This document shows positions 58,821-64,000 of a stretch of DNA of 64,000 nt, piece after piece. How positions within the stretch are numbered: the stretch's first letter is position 1; each line of letters starts with the position of its first letter. The position numbers were made by a program, and so were the translations under genes. This DNA is from Cercis canadensis (taxonomy: Eukaryota > Streptophyta > Magnoliopsida > Fabales > Fabaceae). The stretch lies in the NCBI GenBank assembly GCA_003255065.1, contig QAOA01004580.1, positions 62,001 through 126,000 on the forward strand. The letters are read 5' to 3'. Below the pieces are notes generated by a model, which was given only the letters and a program-made list of their open reading frames with translations, was not told the origin of the DNA and did no database searches.

Positions 58821-59800
58821 TACAATCTTCCCCCAATCTATTTTGTCATAGACAATATAAAAATTTTATTATCTAGGTGATAACTAGAAAATGTACAAAA
58901 AACAATTTATTATGCATGTTGAAAAAATGAGTTTAAGATTTATGGTAAAATATTTTCTATTGGAGGTCTTTCTTTGAGCGCACCAGCATACTTGTAAAGA
59001 CTTTATAGTTAATTTTGATTATTCTCTTGTCGGTACTTTTGACCCGCATTTTAATATAAATGCAATTAGGATATTATGATTAGGGTTTCATTTTAGAAAA
59101 ATTATGCATAGAAAATATTTTTACCAAGGGTTAACCTCAAGCCTCGCCATAGTGATTATCATTACAATCCTCCCTCAATCTATTTTGTCATAGACAATTT
59201 TAACATTTTATTATCTAGGTGATAACTAGAAAATGTACAAAAGACAGTTTATTATGCATGTTGAAAAAAATGAGTTTGAGATTTATGACAAAATATTTTC
59301 TATTGGAGGTCTTTCTTTAAGCCCACCAGCATACCCGTAAAGTTAAAGGGACTATCTTCACCTCTAAAACGTCAAAGCGTCACAATCATTATGGTTAATT
59401 TTGATTATTCCCTCGTCGGTACTTTTGACTCGCATTTTAATATAAATGCAATTAGGATATTATGCTTAGGGTTTCATTTTAGAAAAATTATGCATAGAAA
59501 ATATTTTTATCAGGGGTTAATCTCAAGNGTCAAAGCATCACAATCATTATGGTTAATTTTGATTATTCCCTCGTCGGTACTTTTGACTCGCATTTTAATA
59601 TAAATGCAATTAGGATATTATGCTTAGGGTTTCATTTTAGAAAAATTATGCATAGAAAATATTTTTATCAGGGGTTAATCTCAAGCCCCGCCAATACTTC
59701 TGATAAAACTAGAGAGATCTATTTTCCTCCGGAATGTCAAAACATTGCCATCATTATGGATAATTTTGATTATTCCCTTGTTGGTAATCTTATTCTAGCA
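58821..59800. repeat. Tandem repeat array, units of about 330-390 bp
   Basis: The phrase CAATCTATTTTGTCATAGAC recurs near 58838 and 59168. A second phrase, TTGATTATTC(T/C)CT(T/C)GT(C/T)GGTA, recurs near 59017, 59403 and 59763 (and near 59561 through the N-joined duplicate). Units differ by a 58-bp insertion near 59341-59395. The array is AT-rich and non-coding, with satellite-like organisation. Confidence 0.75.
59528..59528. other. N: contig join with unmerged overlap
   Basis: 59371-59527 is repeated at 59529-59685 (offset 158) with only one or two differences, so this extra unit of the tandem array is likely artificial. Confidence 0.85.
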
Positions 59801-60548
59801 TAGGTAAAAATAATGATGAAATGAAATGAGATCAAGTGCAATGTTACCATAAATGACAAAGATACAAGAATTAAAGAAATAAAAGTAATATTGAGAATTT
59901 CATTAGTCATGCCAGTACCTTTGGCATAACCAAGAAATTGTCCCTCACCTCAAGAAAATTAGAAAAATTGTCAATACAATTATTCCCTAACTTAGTTTGT
60001 GTCAGACTTTGATTTTATTTACAAAAAAAGGACTAAGTACAATATTAAAAGCATAACACATGAAAAATAAATAAAATTAAATAAACTAAGACATTTAGGA
60101 TAAAATAAAAGTGACAATAACAATAAGGAAAGAATAAATAAATAAATTATGGTTGTAAAATAAATAAATAGAGTAGAATAGCCCAAAACAAACAAGGGTC
60201 CTAAACAAAAGAAAAGGCCTAATAAAATACATCAAATATTATAACTCTTTAATAGAAGATAAATAAAAAGATAATTCGGCCCAATTAAAAGAAACAAAAG
60301 CCTAATCCCAACAAGAAAAGAAAAGAAATAAAATACACAAATAGGTTAGCCCAATTAAAAAATAATAATCCAAACAAGCAAAACAAAAGAAATTGGAGCA
60401 CTATTGGGTTGGTCCATTCGGACCAAACCCAATCAGCAAGCTTAAGAATCAGCCCAAACCAAATAGCCAACTAAAAATAGGAAGTAAGCAAAACAAAGCC
60501 TTCAGGCCCATGTCCAAGTGAATAGAAATAGGTAAATAAACTATAACT
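59801..60548. other. Intergenic AT-rich DNA
   Basis: A-rich sequence with many AAATAAA-like runs. No gene or transposon end is recognised; the minus-strand open frame at 60285-60470 is low complexity. Confidence 0.5.
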
Positions 60549-60719
60549 CAATATTTTAAAAATCGGACCGAACTGGGCGGTCTGACTGGTGCCAGGTTAG
60601 GATACCAGTTCAGTTAGGAAGGGTATACCGTTTGGGCAGTCGAACTAGTAAAAACTGGTGAGAACCGGTAAAACCACTAAATCAGTACCGGTTTGCAATA
60701 ACTAGATGGTTCAAAGATT

Positions 60720-62845
60720 TTATTTAAAAAAAAAAACAAACAAAACAAAAACTCCAAAATGACATCATTTGCTAAGGGATCTTTATTCCCAATTTTAGCT
60801 CCCACATTCTCTTCAGTTTTTAGTTTTCCCCCATTCCTTCTCCACTCTCAACCCTAATCTCCCTCCATTCAACCTCCAGTGGATTCCTAATTTTCAAAGT
60901 CTAGTTGGAAGCCCCAAAATCCCATCTTTTACTTCTCTTATGGCTAAGTTAAGCTTGAGTGACCAAGCTTTCTTTCTCCTCGCTTTCATTGCTTTCATGG
61001 TATGGCAATTTCACTTCTTCTTTTCTTCCTCCCATTACTGATTCCAACTGTAAGTTTCGTCCTCAAATACATTAAACAAGACTAGAGTTTAAACAAGCCC
61101 TAATCTCCCTCCATTCAACCTCTGGCGGACACCTATCAACACCGGCGGTTTCCTTCTCCACTGAATCGTGAGTGAATAGTTTCCTTTTGGTTGTATTCAT
61201 TTCTTTTAATCATGAGTGAATGGTAAATACTGAATCGTGTTAGAATTGCTGGAGGATTTGTAGCTGCCATAATCTTACATTGAATATCATCTCTTGTTGC
61301 TTTGATGATTGGTAAATTTATCCATTCAGAATTATGTTCCTTTGGCACATTTTATTTCCAGATGAATTGTAATATTTTGTGAGACAAAAGTAGGTTAAAT
61401 CTAAAGTAAATTTGGGGCAACCATCTATGTTCTCATTCTGAGGTTAAGCAGGAGGAGTGAGTATTTTGAGCATTAGTTGAATAAGATTAGTAGTAGGGAT
61501 GCGTGTTTACTTAATTGATGACAAGCCTCTAATGTTGAAAGAGCTGATCTTGATTGAAAACCACATAAAAGGGAAGAAAGTATGTTTTGACAGAAATTTG
61601 GGAAAATGCCTGATAGGTTATGCAAGGTGAATTCATTTTATGATTTTATTTTCCTCCTGAAAATGAAAACTGAAAAGCACTAGCATAAGTAATTTTCAAA
61701 ACCAGCTATGTAAATGTTGTCAGCATCTATATGTCAACTTGCTCCAGTGGTATGAAAATATAGCAGCACTATTTAGTTAGTGGTAGATTTGATTTATGTT
61801 ATTTAATTGATTACTTGTTTCTCATGCAATAAAGTGCCAAATTTTGATCTACCTTGTAGCTAATATTTGTTCAATTTATCATGCTGAAAATGCTTCAGCT
61901 TAATTAAATGGTGCTTTAGATCTTCAATTTAGAGTTACAAAATATCAGTAATACTGTGATATGTATAAAACTGAAGTCATGCTAGTAAAGTTTCTAAATT
62001 TGAATTTGTTTATTTTTTTTTATATATAATGACGAATTGTGTGGGGTTGAAATTTATTGACAATGTTGAAAGTGATTGTTGCAATATGACTCTTGTAATT
62101 GGAATTGAATATGAGACCCAGAAATGTCACATAAATTTGATGAGAATCTTAATTTAACAGCTCTATAAATAATGAGAACTAGTTGTTCGCAAGTAATTAT
62201 AGATTTCCTCTTTTTGTGTTCTTCATTACGCTAAGCAAGAAGATTGGAAGACAAAGTTAGATTTTTAAGTTAGAGATTATAAACTTGAAAGGGTAGAGGT
62301 AGAAGTTTCCATTCAGTACTTGTTTGTTCCCACAAGAGAAGTCTCTCAGTACATATAAAATAAGCTTGGTCTTAATTTCATATAAACTCCCTAAGCATTA
62401 ATTCAAAAGATTATTGATTAGATTCCTTAAAAATTGACTAGCAATTACTAATATGTATTTGGAGCATTTTTTTTTTCCGTAACTCTACACTTTAGTTGAT
62501 AGAATTTTCTAATATTTCTTTTTTTCTAAGATGCACTATCACTCCTTTAACTTTGAACCATTTGCAACGACACTCCTTCAGGTTTTAATAGTTAAAATCA
62601 CACCCCATGTGGTTTAGTATCTAAGTAAATAGACTACCTCTATTCAATTTTTCTTCAAATCAACTAAAAAGGTATTGTCATTTAAGAAATACATTAAAGG
62701 GTTAGTTGTTCCCTCTGCTCCAGTGGTAGCACTATTTAAAATGAATGCTTACTTTTTTTTCCTCTTGCTCTGTGATGTTATAGCAGCAGGCTGGTTGTTA
62801 TTTTTTAATAAATTGTAAAATGAATGTTGTTTTGTAGTGTTGAAG
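60720..62845 (+). other. 5' non-coding region of hAT 3, possibly with introns
   Basis: It contains CT-rich stretches near 60780-60880, and a sentence-like repeat (CCTAATCTCCCTCCATTCAACCTC) appears twice, near 60854 and 61099. No exon with a recognisable domain is found before 62846. Confidence 0.45.
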
Positions 62846-63995
62846 ATGACATCCTCTAAACATAATTCAAGTGCTGCATCATCACAATCTCTTAGAGGTT
62901 AAGTTGATCCAACATTGGAGCATTGCACTAAAATTTTAGACGGGAACAAAAAAGTACTTAAATGTATGTATTGTGAGAAGTTGTTTAGAGGTGGAGGAAT
63001 ACAAAGAATGAAACATCATCTTGCTGGAAAGGGTGGAGATATTAAGAAGTGTGGTAAGGTGCATTTTGATGTCGACCATAAAATGCTAGAGAATTTGAAG
63101 GAAATTGAAGAAACCAAGAAGCAATCACAAAGCCAATGGGAAGACCATAATCCATATGGACCTAGTTGCATTCCTTTTGAGGGAGACACACCAGACTTGC
63201 AAGAGATTCCTACTCATCCTCCACCATCTCAAAATAAAGGGAAAGAGATATCTACTTCAGCACAAAAGGGTAAAAGAAAGGCAAGTGGGTTGGATGGTTA
63301 CTTTGCCCGAAGATCAACTCCTGGAAGTCAACCATCAATTAAGACTACAATGGCAAGTAAGAAGTCTATCCATCAAGCTGATTTGGCTATTGCTAGGTTC
63401 TTCTTTGAGACTTGTATCCTTATGAATGCTATAAATTCAATTTACTTTAAGCCCATGCTAGATGCTATAGCAACAATTGGTTGATTTTGTTGGGCATAGT
63501 CATGTTGTACATTTGGTCACTGATACTGCAGCCAATTATAAGAAAGTAGGAAGATTGTTGACTGATGAGTATCCTAGTATCTTTTTCTCTCCTTATGCTA
63601 CCCATTGCTTAAATTTGATATTAGGTGACATTGGCAAGTTACAACATGTGATTGATATAGTTTACCATGCATCTTTGATTTCAAAATTTGTTTACTATCA
63701 TGCATTTTTGTTGGCTTGGCTAAGAAAAAGAGAAGGATGGACTGAAATCATACATCCAGGGCTAACACGTTTTGCAACAACCTTCATTACATTGAAAAGC
63801 ATTGTTGAGCACAAACATGATTTACAAGCTTTGGACAACTTGTGAGATTGTTGTTAAAGTTGTGGCACCACATATTCGCATGCTAAGAATTGTTTATGGT
63901 GATGAGAAACCTTCACTTGGCTACATGTATGATGGGATGTATAGGGCTAAAAAAGCTATCAAGAATATGTTCATGAATAAGAAGCTTTTATACAA
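62846..63995 (+). pseudogene. hAT transposase 3 (BED type) with internal deletion
   Basis: ATG at 62846 (MTSSKHNSSAASS) with an in-frame TAA at 62900-62902. Then a BED finger CMYCEKLFRGGGIQRMKHH with HLAGKGGDIKKC near 62960-63050, a basic linker, and the start of the DUF659 region (ADLAIARFFFETC). At about 63470-63484 the reading jumps from LDAIATIG to VDFVGHS in another frame, so most of DUF659 is missing. The core continues with LVTDTAANYKKVGRLL, HCLNLILGDIGKL, a change of frame near 63843, then VVKVVAPHIRMLRIVYGDE and MYRAKKAI to the window edge. It is a non-functional copy. Confidence 0.83.
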
Positions 63996-64000
63996 GACCT

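Larger units (their letters stand above)
60549..64000 (+). mobile_element. hAT DNA transposon 3 (left part; runs past the window end)
   Basis: The left end CAATATTTTAAAAATCGG, followed by repeated (A/C)CCGGT/GGTTC blocks (60565-60720), is a typical terminal and subterminal structure of another hAT family. A non-coding leader of about 2.1 kb precedes a transposase of the BED-DUF659-hATC type. The right end and target duplication are outside the window. Confidence 0.7.

Noticed and set aside
1-64000. CRISPR arrays, bacterial operons, riboswitches or intact viral genes
   Set aside because: No such structure was seen; repeats and reading frames fit plant transposable elements.

Overview
The window is plant nuclear DNA, almost certainly from a eudicot. 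It is AT-rich, has spliced genes with GT-AG introns, and holds plant-type retrotransposons (Ty1/copia, Tat/Retand-like gypsy, a chromovirus, a TRIM), hAT and Mutator-like DNA transposons, and a plant-specific lectin receptor kinase. The species cannot be named from sequence alone. Isolated N characters, mostly flanked by duplicated sequence, show that this is a draft scaffold.

Layout. 1-4032: 3' part of a defective Ty1/copia element ending in a 241-bp LTR. 4033-9114: the first four exons of a KU70 gene on the minus strand (start codon 8882), with a 292-bp TRIM in intron 3 and the copia element in intron 4; the rest of KU70 would lie left of the window. 9121-10410: a non-autonomous element with GGTTCGGTTT-type ends, just upstream of KU70. 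11809-13798: a Mutator-like foldback element whose centre is degenerate telomere-like repeat in both orientations.

15178-39376: a Tat/Retand-like gypsy retrotransposon on the minus strand (gag at right, pol at left, paired 341-bp LTRs). It carries an antisense extra ORF with its own TATA/G-box region, and four younger elements are nested in it: two related solo LTRs (16541-17961 and 25398-26830), a 4.2-kb hAT (18298-22518) and a chromovirus-type gypsy (30878-37671). Target-site duplications support each nested insertion.

39377-51847: a 429-bp Mutator-type MITE, a 443-bp tandem duplication, a relic of another gypsy element and a second, badly decayed copia element. 51848-58330: an S-locus-type (G-type lectin) receptor kinase pseudogene on the minus strand, broken by the copia element, by a 26S/18S rDNA chimera and by a second hAT. 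58821-59800: tandem repeats of about 330-390 bp. 60549-64000: a third hAT that runs off the window end.

The only host gene that looks potentially intact is KU70 (DNA double-strand-break repair and telomere protection). Everything else recognised is mobile, repetitive or pseudogenic. The most unusual items are the inverted-order rDNA chimera, the telomere-like foldback transposon, the miniature TRIM with 71-bp LTRs, the antisense ORF with its own promoter-like region, and a series of N-joined unmerged contig overlaps that create false duplications.
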